In this document: positions 32,101-44,900 of the stretch, one piece after another
Numbering within the stretch: position 1 is the stretch's first letter
How the letters are laid out: each line of letters begins with the position of its first letter
NCBI GenBank assembly: GCA_008508345.1
Contig: QNGE01000775.1
Location: forward strand, 1 to 64,000
Reading direction: 5' to 3'
From: Paragonimus westermani
Taxonomy: Eukaryota > Platyhelminthes > Trematoda > Plagiorchiida > Troglotrematidae
Length of the DNA stretch: 64,000 nt
Notes under the pieces: generated by a model
The model's database searches: none
Told to the model about the DNA's origin: nothing
What the model saw: the letters and a program-made list of their open reading frames with translations, nothing else
Translations under genes and position numbers: made by a program

Positions 32101-35100
32101 TAAGGGTCAAAAGGGTCTCAACATCGAGACACGTTACGTATGGTATATGACGTGTTGGTGGGTTAATCAACCTGATTGCGTATGTGACAGGTTCAGCAAG
32201 GTAATTAGAAAACATGTACATACAAGCATATTCGAAATGTGGCAATGGGTTACCATAATGGTCCGGTTGAACAAACGGCGACCTGTCAACTTTTGATGAG
32301 ATCATCCGAACCCCTAAATCTCACTACGAAAATCTAGTCATAATTCGGAACACTGTTTTCTCCGATGCACCTGAATGGGGTAGTTAGGAGAAATAAATTT
32401 CAGCAGTTCTAACTGATTTATGATTTGGTACTTAACCTGTTGGTGCGGACTTAGACAATCCTGCTGAGATTACCAGTTTGTCTACCTACGTCAGCTTGAA
32501 CTCGGAATGGTGGTTGGAATGCTCCATAATGCTGATTCTCAAACGGATACATCATGACTGTCTTCCTCTGAGTGAATAAGAGCTTCGGCTCACAACGCGG
32601 AAGATTGACCGTTCGAATTCTCCTTCAGATCATTTTTGCCTGATGAATTCGGTCACGGACACAACCGATCATGGAATACCAGTTGGGGGACCAGGAGTGA
32701 GAGGCATGCCACACAGGATACGAACTGATTTTCCGCACTGTCTTTAGTGGTGTACGTATGACCAGCGCGGAGACCCTATCCGAACCACGAGTGTTGTTCG
32801 CAGCAAAGTCATCATAAGGAAATGCTGAAAACCAGCTGCTTTTGAGCCCACGAAGTTGGCGACAGCTCGCTAATCAATAATTTTTTACAGTACTTCGGAT
32901 TCTCTCAGTTCAGAAAACTTGGCAGAACAACAAACGACGAAGCAGTACTGGGACATATCACTTGACGCGAATGGGTGTACTGTAATGGAGGACGCTCAGT
33001 TGAAGACGTCTTTTTCGGTAAAGTGTGTCTGAAGTCCACGAATCTTCGTATGATTCAGACCACCTTACTTTTTACCTTGATTTTCTACCTATTCCCATTC
33101 CTGGTGGTTTACTACACGTACGTGACTCTTCGTCGGGTATTGTCGAAGGCTTGGGCGTACAGTTGTTCATTAATGTGGGCTTGATTGACAGACTCTTGCC
33201 ACAGCCAGATTAGGTAGGCACGTGTATGACGTTTTTGTCAACGACATCAGTTAAGAATTGCCCACCCATTCACATCCAGAGCCGGTGAAAAATTGCTTTT
33301 GGTAGCTTCACTTGAACCACGCACCTGCAACTGTTGGATTGGAGATACTAAAAAGCAAAATAATAATCATTTGGTGGAGGTTTATGGAAATTTTATCACT
33401 CACTGAACCTGGGTTGACCGAAAGTTACCTTAACCGTACAATGTTATTATGCTCAGTTTTAAGTATACTATTCGGAACCCAGGTTGCCATTGCTCTGAGT
33501 CGAAGCCTGTATTTTTGTGGCCACCGAACCCATGAAAATAGTTTATTACGGGATAATTGGTAGGAGTGACATGCAACGCGGTCATAACCACTTCCAAGTT
33601 ATTTCAGCTTAGACTAAATATAGGAGAAACTGGTTGTGGGGTGTCGGATCTAGAGTAACATTCACCGTAAAGGGTACGAACTAGTGACCTGAAGTGGGAC
33701 CTGTCTGTTTACACCAGCGGAGTATAATCCATTAGTTGAAGAGCTTTTGCTATGTTTTAATATGCACTAGTCCTCAGAGACATGATTTATTAAAACGAAC
33801 TGAAATGCTTCTATTCTTTCACAGGTGAACAGCTTAGTCATATAGTGTCATTGCATGTTTGATTGTAAATGACCTCAAACCACTGATAAATCACTAAGTA
33901 TCTCTTGAAGCGGTTATATAATCTTCTGGGTTTTTCCTTCGATTGATCCTTCGAATGTTCTGTTTGACTGTTTCAATATAGACGCCCAGATAGCAGTCCT
34001 GTAAAACCTAAAATTGAATAGGTTCACGGCTCATTAATGATCAGATCAGTATATCAAGATGATTGTTCAGTAGTCAACACTTCGCCCACTGAACCGTCTG
34101 TATATCATAGTTGTCCTGAACAAACGCCTTATGGTTCGAACCCTATTCGCTCTCTAATAACAGCGGTTAAACTGAAATTGTCTGAATATGTATGTAAGTA
34201 CACAGCTTTCTGTGCAGAACTATTGAACCCAATTTCTCGCACAAAGCATTTCTCGCACAAAGTTGATCTCAGTTCAAGCTCCACGCAGTCGCCTATCACT
34301 AGCAGGTTGTTTTTAGGTGCGGTGACATAAACAGTTCAACCGCCTTGAAGCGTCCAACTTAAGTACCTTTCCGCCGGAGAAGGCCATCTATAATCACTGG
34401 TGTGTTCAAGTAGTGTGAGTCTCAGCTCCACGTCCTTTATGATACCCTGTAAAAACATCGGTATTCATCGGAGCTTCCAGTAAGGAAACAGAAACGGCCT
34501 CCTTATAACGCCGTAAAATTCGAACCTCGAAGATACCGTTCGATAATTTTTATGCTACTGCTGTTGAGGTACACCTCACTTAGTGCCCCATTCTCGTCTA
34601 AAGTGTACAGCTCCGCTTCCTACCAGTTAGCTCACAGTAACAGTAGATTTTACGTGCTGGAGTGTGGCTGTGTGCCATGGGTTTCAGGGTCATCATGTGT
34701 CGCAGTCTTCTGTATTCTTAAGATCCATTGTACACAAATTTAAAGTCGCACCTTTCTTAGTATCTATCAGTTAAAGTGTTGAGTGGTGGAAAGTGATGAC
34801 AAATCGTCGAGCCTCGGAATGAATGAATTTCTGGGCCTCACGCGCCGGGTTATCATTGTTCTACTGGTCGCTGATGGCAACCACTCCAAATTAAACTTGA
34901 CGTAACACCAAACGCTTGTGACGCTGCTAGTCTGAATGCTAGGGGACGTCACAGCAGGCAGAGTTGTATTCGTTGAACAAGTGATTTTTGACCAGATTTA
35001 TTGTTTATATCTGTTCATTCCCTTTAGCAAAAGCGTAGCTATCTATGCGAAGTTAACATAAATTTACCAAAAGGACAAATGTTTTTTTCATTGCCAGACA

Positions 35101-36587
35101 GGCTGCATGCTGGTTTATTCGAAAACCATTCACTCAACCACATTGGCATTGAAGAGAGATTTTCCAGCTAGAAATTCACATTCAGGATGCAGTAAAGCTG
35201 TTGTTGGTTTTCCAAATGTTAACATCCGTTTATTGAACGGATAAGTTTTTATCAACCGTTCAACAGCGACGATAACGACGATTGATTTTGTTTCGTCCGT
35301 AGATGTGTGTATGCTCCGCCGATGGAAAAGCTGGTTACAGAAAATGTCCAGCAGTCACACACAGCTTGCCAACTGTAAGTTTACTACGTTTTAAAAGTCA
35401 ACGTATTATAATAAGTTTTAATAAGATTATCTGTTGACTAATCGTTCTGTTAGCTTTGTTACTGTTTTCTGTTCGTTTCAGAAGTACCGCATGTGCTAGA
35501 GAGATACTAAGGCTCTGAGAACTGAAGCACTTTCAATCATGGGTTTAAAGGTGTAGCTGATATTATTATGATAAACAACGTACGCCAGCCTATCTGAGAG
35601 GTTAAGGGACGAATCAGGGAGAAAAGTGTTGGTAAGTTAATTGATAGTTTTCAAGTGGCTACAAACGGTACTGTCAACCAGTAGAGGAAAAAGAAACCCA
35701 CTTGAAATGGAGAGTTGGATGTGGGGACAATAAACTGAGTGGTCTAAATCACAATCCATGACGAACGTGCATGTAGAGAGAAAAAGATTGACTATTTTAA
35801 GCCAAGCAAGAAACATTTGACGAGCATTAGTGGATTTGTGCGGCCGTAAGAGATCACCAGAACGCAGGACTGCGAGATATTCCATTTGAGTCGCAAGTTG
35901 ATATGGTGGTTGACCCAAATGCTATACAGAATTGTGTATGTAACAATGCTTATGAGTTATTCATCAATGTACAAATTGAAGATAATACCTGTATACTTCG
36001 TTGAGTTTGACATTAACTGGCGGTGTTTGGGCCAGTGTACCACTTTTGTCTGTCTATTTTGCGAGATTGAACGAAGCTCGTCGTCAGTAACAATATAAAA
36101 GATACTAACCTCTCTACCATATCCGTATACCCATGAAACAGGTCATTTTCACACAAATGAGGGAAAAAGTTTTCAATAGGCATGTTTCTACGATGTTTCC
36201 AGCGTTGAATACATAATCGGAAGTGAAGTTAAAAGGAAATGCACAGCTTCTGTGAAATGAGCGTCACAATGTTAGAAGCTTCTAATGGCAAACTTTGCAA
36301 AATCTACCTTTCTGTAGCATGCCCATCAAAACAGCTTAGTTCATTCTTCAACATTTTTCACGCCCCTCGCCAAACCAACTTGGCTCAAGTTTATGTGCTG
36401 CTGCTGCTGAAACCCTTCAACATGCTGACACTGTTTTTGTTTTTAGTCTTGAGGTCATCGTCTATAGTTGACAGACCACTCACTGTGTCTGTTCTCAAGG
36501 CGATCGGACAGTCTGAGTGTTACTCATAAGCGGATGTGGCTGAGTGTTTACATATAAGTAGGTCGTATTTAATGTAAGGTCTGCGGT
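29181..36587. other. Unassigned, AT-rich interval
   Basis: No gene recognised in 7.4 kb. Short tandem duplications occur at about 31846-31874 (TGTTTTGCAACAA twice) and 34228-34262 (CATTTCTCGCACAAAG-type unit twice). Open frames such as 34037-34330 and 36239-36529 carry no domain I recognise. Composition fits intergenic or intronic DNA with old repeats. Confidence 0.3.
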
Positions 36588-36700
36588 GTGGTGGTGAACA
36601 CGGTTGTTTCTTGAAAGCGTGCTCAGAATTTTTGTCCCAACTATGTCAGGGGTATGCATCACTGGTTAGTCCCAACAAGAACGAAACTTGAATCTATTGA
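36588..36700 (+). repeat. SINE-like repeat, partial copy
   Basis: GTGGTGGTGAACACGGTTGT resembles GTGGTAAACACGGTTG at 38994-39010 and 48223-48240. The box-B-like part is damaged here. Confidence 0.35.
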
Positions 36701-36894
36701 TTTTTTTCGAAAGGGGCTCAGTGATGTGGATGTATGACATCTGCGATCAGCTTTAAATAATGTCTGCTTTATGAGGAACATAATAGTTGGATTAATTTTC
36801 TCTTAAGGAGTGGTGAGTTTCCACTGCATTGCCCATTTGATAATGAAGTTTGAAACAGTGTTCAGTGAATTGTATTTTGTTCCGTGGTCCTTAA

Positions 36895-37010
36895 AAAAGT
36901 ATATTGTGCATTGCCCACTAAGGCCAAATGAATCCGTGAGAGAATTCTCAGAAATGTTTAAGAAAGCAGTGCTTGAAGCCGATGATTCTTATGATTCGCT
37001 TGAATGAGAT
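36895..37010 (+). pseudogene. Possible gag-like fragment
   Basis: The frame ending at 37007 reads CPLRPNESVREFSEMFKKAV. The pattern RPNESVxEF followed by an amphipathic helix is common in retrotransposon Gag capsid regions. Only about 30 codons are readable and nothing else of an element is seen nearby, so the call is weak. Confidence 0.25.
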
Positions 37011-38985
37011 TTCTCAAGCCATAGTGAGAAACTTTGTGACCATTTATTTCCCTGTTTGATATATGCCGGTTAATGGTCTTTGTGCATCACATTTGTTGGA
37101 ATCTGCAATCCTTTACCTAATCTCTGTCACTGGAAACGATTGGAAAAGATGACAAATCATGAAGTTCACCTTGATCCTGTTACTGAAACTGATTAGTGTC
37201 GTTCGGTACAGAAGACCTTGCACTTTTAGCGGAGTCACCTACCGTTTGTTTAGACAAAATGCTGAGATTCTAAGTTCAGTTTACTTTACAGGCTTCAGTG
37301 TCCAGATTCTTGTGCTTCCAAGCAAAAGCCAACAACACTGCAACTGTGATCTTACAGATTCAAGCCTTTTTCGCCTGATAGCACAAGGACTTATTATAGC
37401 ATACAATTATTGCCATCCAGCGTTCAGCAACAAAATCCATCGGTTGATAATCTGGGTAATGCGAGTAAGAGAAGGTTTATGTACAAGAATATTCACACAC
37501 ACACACACACTTCCAAGAGAAGCCAATTAGGCCCATCAGTTGTAAAAATGGTCATCTTTTCGTAACTGTGAGTTTTCAATAACCCCCCTGTTTGCGAGTA
37601 AGATGACGGACAGGTTCATTGCTGTAAAAATTTGACACCGATAAAATAAGCACGCGAATGACCTCGCGTGTGCACGAGAGATTACACATATTCGCTTTTT
37701 TGGATGGGTGTACCAGAACACTCAGCCAGTTGATGCAGACACTAGGACTCGTTACCTTGGGGTTCTTTGTATATAAAATATAACAAGACTGTGGAATTCG
37801 CTAGAATAGAACAAATAATTAATGAAGTGCACCTCGAAATTTATCAGAGATGAAGTAAATCGTTTAACTTCGGTGCACACACATATGACTAGGTGTAAAA
37901 AGTTGCTGCTAGCTTTGACAAATTGTGACTAAGCTTATTAGAGTGAATTCCCACACTAGGAAGCGTGCTGCCCATGTCCAAGCGCTCATGTGTAATTTCC
38001 AAGGAACAGGGAACAATTTTTTTCACCTCTCAAATGGTTCTCCTTCTCCGTTAATTTGTTTATCCCTAATGATAGCTCAGCTGCTTTATATTAGATATTT
38101 TAGTGGATCTGCAAAGCATCTAACACACTACATTGATATTCTCCGTGAATGGTTCGTTGATTTTGTTGTGTTTCATCATACAGCAATACTCGAAAGTGCT
38201 GCAGGAAAACCGCAGCCTGACATTATTTTATCTGTTCGGATCTCTACAAGTGCATTCCCACAGAGTACACCAGACCCTGTTAGATGAAGTTGTTTGCACA
38301 TAGCATATCTTGCTTGCCTTTCGTTATTTTCCATTCATCTCGTGTTCTTCACAAACTCAGCCTTTACATTTTTGAATAAATCCGAGAATACAGACAACCG
38401 TTCTTTTTGTTTGATATGTTTCGGTTCTCTTCACTATTTGTTCCTCGAGGTTCACGATTACTATTTTTGATGAGTGAATCACGTACACTGGATTAATTGT
38501 CTTAGTTTTACTGATGATGCGAATATGTAAAAGGCTGAAAATTTACCTCTCATATTACACAAGACGTACTACTGACTGATTGACCGACTGACTGATTCCG
38601 TAATCCCTCTGTACAACTTGCGGATGGACTAAACATATAGCTGTTGGACTGTGGCAAGTACTAGATTTAATTAACATCTGAAGCCAAGATATCCCTTCCT
38701 TTAGTCAGACTGTCCCTATCTTCTGTTAAACAAATGGTTATGAATATGTGCAACATAACCTCCTTATTATCGGAGGGTAATATTCAGAATGTCCGGTAGG
38801 TCTGTGGGTAGGCACAGTGGCTGCTCGTTAACTTCTAGTGGTGACATCATAACTAGGACTTCTCTTTAAGCTGAAATCGCACAATTCACTGCTTGAAATG
38901 ATATTTCGATTGCTGGTGAGCAGTAAGAAGATGTGGTTGTGAGTTTGTATTCGATAATTCAACCCTTCTTGATATGTACGTGACG
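37011..38985. other. Unassigned interval
   Basis: A plus-strand frame at 37159-37530 (123 codons) runs into a (CA)n tract, and another at 37925-38287 (120 codons) lacks motifs. GACT-type tetranucleotide words occur at 38571-38597. No gene is supported. Confidence 0.3.
37494..37510. repeat. (CA)n microsatellite
   Basis: Seventeen bases of alternating C and A. Confidence 0.85.
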
Positions 38986-39165
38986 AACCAGTGGTAAACA
39001 CGGTTGCCTCATAAAACTCTGTCGGAGTTCAAACCTCAGTCATAGCAAGAATACACACTACTGATCAGCTTTACTGTGAACAAAATTCGAGCATACGGAT
39101 AGCCTGCGAAGTTTACGGAAATACGAAAGCTGCGGTGGTTTTTGAGTGATGTTTAATGTGTATCA
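38986..39165 (+). repeat. tRNA-derived SINE-like repeat, copy
   Basis: GTGGTAAACACGGTTG followed about 25 bp later by GGAGTTCAAACCT, a degraded box B, then a tail with GAAATACGAAAGCTGC and GTGATGTTTAATGTG. It matches the copy at 48215-48385 in the same order and spacing. Confidence 0.45.
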
Positions 39166-39171
39166 GGCGAA

Positions 39172-39361
39172 ATGCTCTTCTATTCACCAGTATACAGATC
39201 TGGTTTAATACGCCTGACTAATGGATGTTCAGTAACAATTTTTGTGTGCAAACACGAGGCAGGAGACTACAGAACTGTTAGAATATGTTTATACACAAAT
39301 GAAGTATCCGCTTGCAGAAAGATAATCACACATGCAGCATACAAACTGGGACAGGTTATCA
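39172..39361 (+). other. Candidate exon, ubiquitin/RA-fold-like text
   Basis: A frame of 68 codons with natural-looking composition (VTIFVCKHEAGDYRTVRICL, then a helix-like end). It is preceded by GTGTATCAG and contains ACAG|GTTATC near its 3' end, possible acceptor and donor. The strand-strand-helix look resembles Ras-association or ubiquitin-type folds, but I cannot name a family. Confidence 0.2.
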
Positions 39362-39379
39362 CTTCATCAAGGATTTAGG

Positions 39380-41689
39380 TCATTTAATTAGACCTTGTTT
39401 AGCCTGTGATTGAGTAATCTGGTTGTCGAGGCCTTGAACGTTTGAGAGGGGCTTATCTCAAATCTTCACCATTGTATGTCAAAATATTAGGCACCGACCC
39501 TCTCAGTAGGTTTCTATCACGGAATGTCACCATAGATGGGTCAGCCTATGATTAAAAAATGCATTAGGTGGTGCTGCATTGCGAGAAACTGGAATCCTAT
39601 TAAATTTTATCGAATGCTCACGAAACCCATTTTGCCAGAAGGCGATATGGTTAAGGAGTTTCATCCCACCGTCATAATTTGAGGGCTTCACTTTTCGGAC
39701 CAGTCTAGTGGCTAACATGCATACGCTCCCTGAGCTTACTCATGCATTTCTCAACATGAGCGCAACCAAAACCTCAGTTCATCTTCGAAAGCAATACATC
39801 GATGGGTGACGCTTGCTGTTATCTATAGGGCAGTCTAGTTTAACAATTGGGAGGGAAGCTTTCACGGTAAGATAATGGCTGTAAGTGCTTCTCTGTGAGT
39901 TTCATCTAATAACTTCCCAGTTTACATATATTCCACATTCCACTTATTCAGGCACGTAACATTCACACTGATGAGTTGGGTTAATTGTAACCTCTGCGAC
40001 CGTCTCTCTACATAGACTGTTTTAGTCACTGGTGTTCTATCTCTGGAGTCGCCTGGAGGCGTCCGGCCTAGTTGTTACGATCCTAGCTTCCTATACCACG
40101 TCGTAATTCTTCCATATAGCACACTTCCACAGTCGATTGGGGTATCGGGAATGAGCATTTGATGTATTGCGTAGTAATCGTTATCAATAAATTTAAATCG
40201 TTTTCAACTTTGTAATCCATACGTACACTGTTAATAACCCATCTGATTGGCAACTGACGTTATTGCCACTTCGTTTCATTTCATATCCTCAGTACTGGAT
40301 CGAACTGCCTCGTTAACTTCGACACGTCAATTGGAATAATTACGTGATATATTCCTCCAAGTTTCACACCAAATGGAACCGTGCACGTCGCACCTTAACC
40401 CAACCCAAGCATAACGCTAATGATGTCTGCTGTATCCTACACGGACTTTTTGCACCTCATTAGATATATCAAACAAATGTGGAGTCCGTCATCTTATGAT
40501 TTCTTCTCCTTTCTTTGCACAATAGGTCTCTAGGTAAGCCACGTGTTCCCTGCGGTGGAATGATCCGATGACATCAATCTGTCCAGCTAACTTGAAAGTG
40601 GCTATCAAGTTTCAATTCTATACAGCCGATTTGTGAAAGTCAGCTTGGGCACTAAAGTTATCAGTTATTGTTTAATGAGAGGTGACATCTCGCGAGATGT
40701 TTTCATTTCACTTAGTCTCTTCAGTCACGAAGGTAAGATACTGGAATCCATAGGACATGCGGGGAGCAACAACAACTGAAGTAGTCAACAACTGGGTTTA
40801 TATGAAACAATAACTGTAATCAGTTCCAGAGCACATAAACTGCATTAGTCAACACTGTATGGAAATACAGAGCCGATGAATTTCACTATCATACGCTGCT
40901 TACACAAGCATCAAATGAATTCAGGTGGTGTACCTCCTACCTCTTCCGTTGTGTGTTGTTTCTAAACGCCTGATCACTTGTGATAAATTCACCAATTGAC
41001 TTTTCCTTGTCATATCCCGTAATCTCCATAAAGTGATTTTTGGAATTGCATTTCTTAACAGCATTAATCATATACCTATATCTCTGACGACGTTTGCTTC
41101 TGTTCACCCAACATTTCTTTTCTATATCACACGCTGTTTCTGCGTCAAACACGAAATACCAATTGTGTGGGTTGCTGTGTAGTCACATTGCAAGTGAGCT
41201 TTTCGTACACCACCTAACTCATTATTGTTTTAAAAATGTGTTCCGAAATTTGTATTCACTTACCAGTCTCTTAGCTCTAGATATTTAACGTGGAAGCAAC
41301 CTATATGTGGGTTGCCAATGTAAGGCTTGGTGAACGAAATTAAAGATTCTGAGTTGGAGCACGGTTAGCGCTTAGCCGGGTAACACAATCCTAGTGGCAT
41401 TGTTTGTCAGTAATGCAGTGGCTGTCAGCTGTCATTGTGGTAGTTTTGTAACGCCATTTCTCAATCACGGCAACCGCAGGGAAACTGTTAGCATGTGCTC
41501 CACGATCACTAGTTGGTCAGAGAGATTTCCTCTCGAAAACCTGGAGAGCAGTAACTGTGACACTATGTTCACTGTTAATTGTTTGCGGCCAACTTTGGAT
41601 TGTGTTGTGGGTGAAGGCCCTTCCGTTTCTGCTGGATAATGTTTGCATTGTTGCTATTGTGTAATCCTTTAGAACGGTGTTGTTTTATT
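39380..41689. other. Unassigned interval
   Basis: No gene recognised. A frame at 41394-41639 is antisense to the downstream part of the Penelope-like relic and is probably not coding. Confidence 0.3.
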
Positions 41690-41970
41690 GCATGTGCCCA
41701 AACTTGTAAGCATACCTATAAAAGATTGAGGTTTGTGCTTATCCGTCATTTCTTCCAATAGAATGGTTATTCGGAACCTGGAAAGAATTATTATATTCTT
41801 GCTCAGAATTCAATGTGCTGTTGGAACATTGACCAGTTTAACACTCCGCGGACATTCCCGATTTCGTGTTTAGTGCCAATCACTATAAGTACATCATCCA
41901 CGTGTTATACAAATAAACCTGATTTGTGGATTAAGTCTCGGGTTCCCATCTCCAGCTAAGCCATAAAATT
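41690..41970 (-). pseudogene. Penelope-like reverse transcriptase relic
   Basis: Read on the minus strand. FYGLAGDGNPRLNP near 41965-41925 resembles the DGxAMGxPLxP block. HVDDVLIVIGTKHEIGNVRG near 41900-41840 matches the YVDD catalytic box and following helix. QQHIEF and, in another frame, EQEYNNS follow, then GRNDG, a TAA, AQTSIFYRYAYKFGHM near 41755-41695, which fits the NDG...TSIYRKxTxTGxYLH block that comes after the YVDD part in Penelope-like elements. Order and spacing agree, but frame changes and stops show a dead fragment. No GIY-YIG endonuclease part was seen. Confidence 0.5.
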
Positions 41971-44900
41971 GCTGACCAGGACTGGCCTTAAGTAGTTCAC
42001 AGGAGTAAAACATCAGTCTGTTGACAAACATTTCTGTTGAAAGCGAGATTTTGTTTTGGAGAAAAACTGTCACGCTGCCTAAAGATGGTGAACGGACGTG
42101 ACAAAAGACATGGATCGCGCGCAAAGGCGAAGACAACAGAGACGGGTCTCCGATTTCCAATTGGTCCAGTCCATCATCTTAGCAAGGGCAACTCCGCCGA
42201 TCGTGTTATTTTCGGTGTATATGGCCTTACGTGTTAGCAGGAGGGTGGATGTGTGAGTGTGATATTGAAAACGCAAGGTCCGTTGACTAGATGCAGGACG
42301 AATGAATTACCAGGACTAAGCCATCCGTTCTGACATACGGCAATGGGCCGTTACAAATGTATCATTTAACCTTAGAAGTTGAAGCAGACTTTCCTGGTTA
42401 GTTCTCGTCGAATAAAATCAAACTAGCAGATAACCATCGCTCTCGTCTATTCGATGAAGCATGAAGTCAAGTGTACATTCCAAACTGTTAACGTTTTTCC
42501 AGGAAGTAACATAATCTGACAACCGAGAACAGATTAGCAGGGACGGAAATAGACCATATACAGGAAACCACGTGAAAACACACAAAACAGGAGTGTTATA
42601 AGTAGTAGGGCTTCTAAAAAAAACCAACTTATCGAATTAGCTCTCAACCAACCATCCTGCTGTCAGACAATTTTGACTGGGTGAAATCCTTCGTAAGTCA
42701 GCCGAAATGAACAAAAGTTTCATACGTTTTAGCTATCCTATGCATTTTATTGGCATGAAAAGTCAAGCCCTATTCAGTTCTTATGGACGCACCATTTTTA
42801 TTCTTTCAACCTCGCACGGTTGCAGTTGCGATTAACACTTAACTAGTAGCCGAAAGTTTGATCGACGTCAAGTGGGCCACTTCGTTGCTAGACGGAAAAC
42901 TGAAGATCTCGGATGCTTGCGTATAAGTATCTGCCCAACCTGCTGAGAATTGCCGCGGAGTTCATGTATAGCGTAAATATGTTCACGACTCACACACTGC
43001 TCTATATTTAAAGTTCATATGTTGAGGCTATCTTTGAAAATCCAGTGAATGTTTTACCGGAGGCTGTTGTGAATGATATGTTTAAATAGCTGGAGTATTC
43101 TGAGCCTTAGCTACACCTCCCATTACGGGATATATGAGCAGTCAATTTATCACAGCTTGCAATTACTATTAGTGTAGAGCTATCATTGCTACCTACTTGC
43201 CGGAATTTCTAAATTCAAAATGGTATCATACAACAGTAAGATTTTATCACAAGTGTGGCTGTTTTACAAGAGAATGTTGCGGTCTTTGAGGAACTGTGGA
43301 TTGCTTAACTCATGTTTTGTTAAGTTTAGGGAAAGCAAACCTGACCAAGGAAGTGGAAAGTCGCGAGTTGCTTCAACCTCTGACAAATAAACTCTTATCG
43401 TGATGGTTCACCGAGAAGGAAGTTTCGCCCTTGTTCCGCCGATTGGGCACAAGTGTAAATGAGCTAAGATATTACATATTCCGCAGACATTAGGTAGTTC
43501 AATAGACTTTACCAGAAGAAACTGTGGATGGTTTACTCCGCACCAAGTATACAACTTACGTACAAAAGAACGGTTTCCATGAACAGCTGAGTTTACATTT
43601 TCACATATCCGACAGAAATACTCATCCTTTTTTGGCCAGTTCTGTGGTTGCCTAACCCACTGCCAAAAATAAGTCCTTTTATATCAGAAGCAGATAGACG
43701 TAACGGACTGTTTTGTGCGTCACTCCAACCGTGCACCCTGCTGTCTTGTGGCAACCATGTTGATCGTTGTGCTATCTACCACAAAGTGGGTAGACCCACA
43801 TTTACTGCACACCCACGTGTGATACACCGTTAACTGCTTTGAGCGATTTACTGCCCTCTTTCCACATATTAAAAACTGCTCTATCCATTGGCACATCTTC
43901 CTTCAATATAAGTGCTGTTCTGAAGTGGCAGGAACCACAATGAGGATAAGGATATTTGGCTATTTTATAAACTCAAAAACAGGAGACAAAAAAGTAGCTA
44001 ACAAAAAACAGTAACTAAAAAAAAGAGATACAGAGTTTTATTGCTTTTGGCTACCGTAGAACTGATTTCAACAGCTTCATTGCTATTTCAATTTGCTGCG
44101 TTTTGCGGTTCATCTTAACAGAGATCAGAATATTTCTGAAATCGGAATATTTGCCCAGCGCCTACGTTGTGTACTAGTGGTAACGAAAAGAAGCATGCAA
44201 CGACCACTATCGTTCAACGTACCTCATTACGCTTAGATCATACGGCAGTGGTTCAGAGAGATCTGCGCCGGTGTGTGTCGGTTTGTACTTTATTCACATA
44301 CCAGTGTGTGGTCAACTAATGGTGATCGACTTGGACCACCCTTAATCATACCAGTTGCGTAAGACAATGGTTAATCTAACCGTGTGTATGACTTAAGTTG
44401 GATGGACGACAGAATCACACTGGTGATCTCCGGAAATGGTTAGGTCCACAGGAGGCCAGTGTTTTATGTGGCTGGCGACTCAAAAAATGGAATCTTGTTC
44501 AGGGATAGTGCAACCCCCAACGTTTGCCGGACAGTAATATACTTTTTACAGCTACAGTAAGTTTGAATACCATACCGGCCACTTCGACCAGCGCAGCCAG
44601 TTGAGCCAAACTGCTAATTGTTAATAGCATATCGTAGATAAAAACTTTTTCCTGGAGTAATACAATTCAGTGCCTGTGTAATACGTCAAAGACCTCATGA
44701 AAAATAGAACAAAAAATCGAAGGCTCTTATTACCTCAAAGCAGTGATGCCTAAATTTTATTCAGTACAAGTTAGAATATACCGGTTTCAAAGCAACAAGG
44801 TATGAGCGAAAAATAGATTTTCCTTGGCTTAAGCTTTGATGTTTCAAGACTTCATCTGGACAGGATTACAGACCAACTGTTATAATGATCATAACCGACA

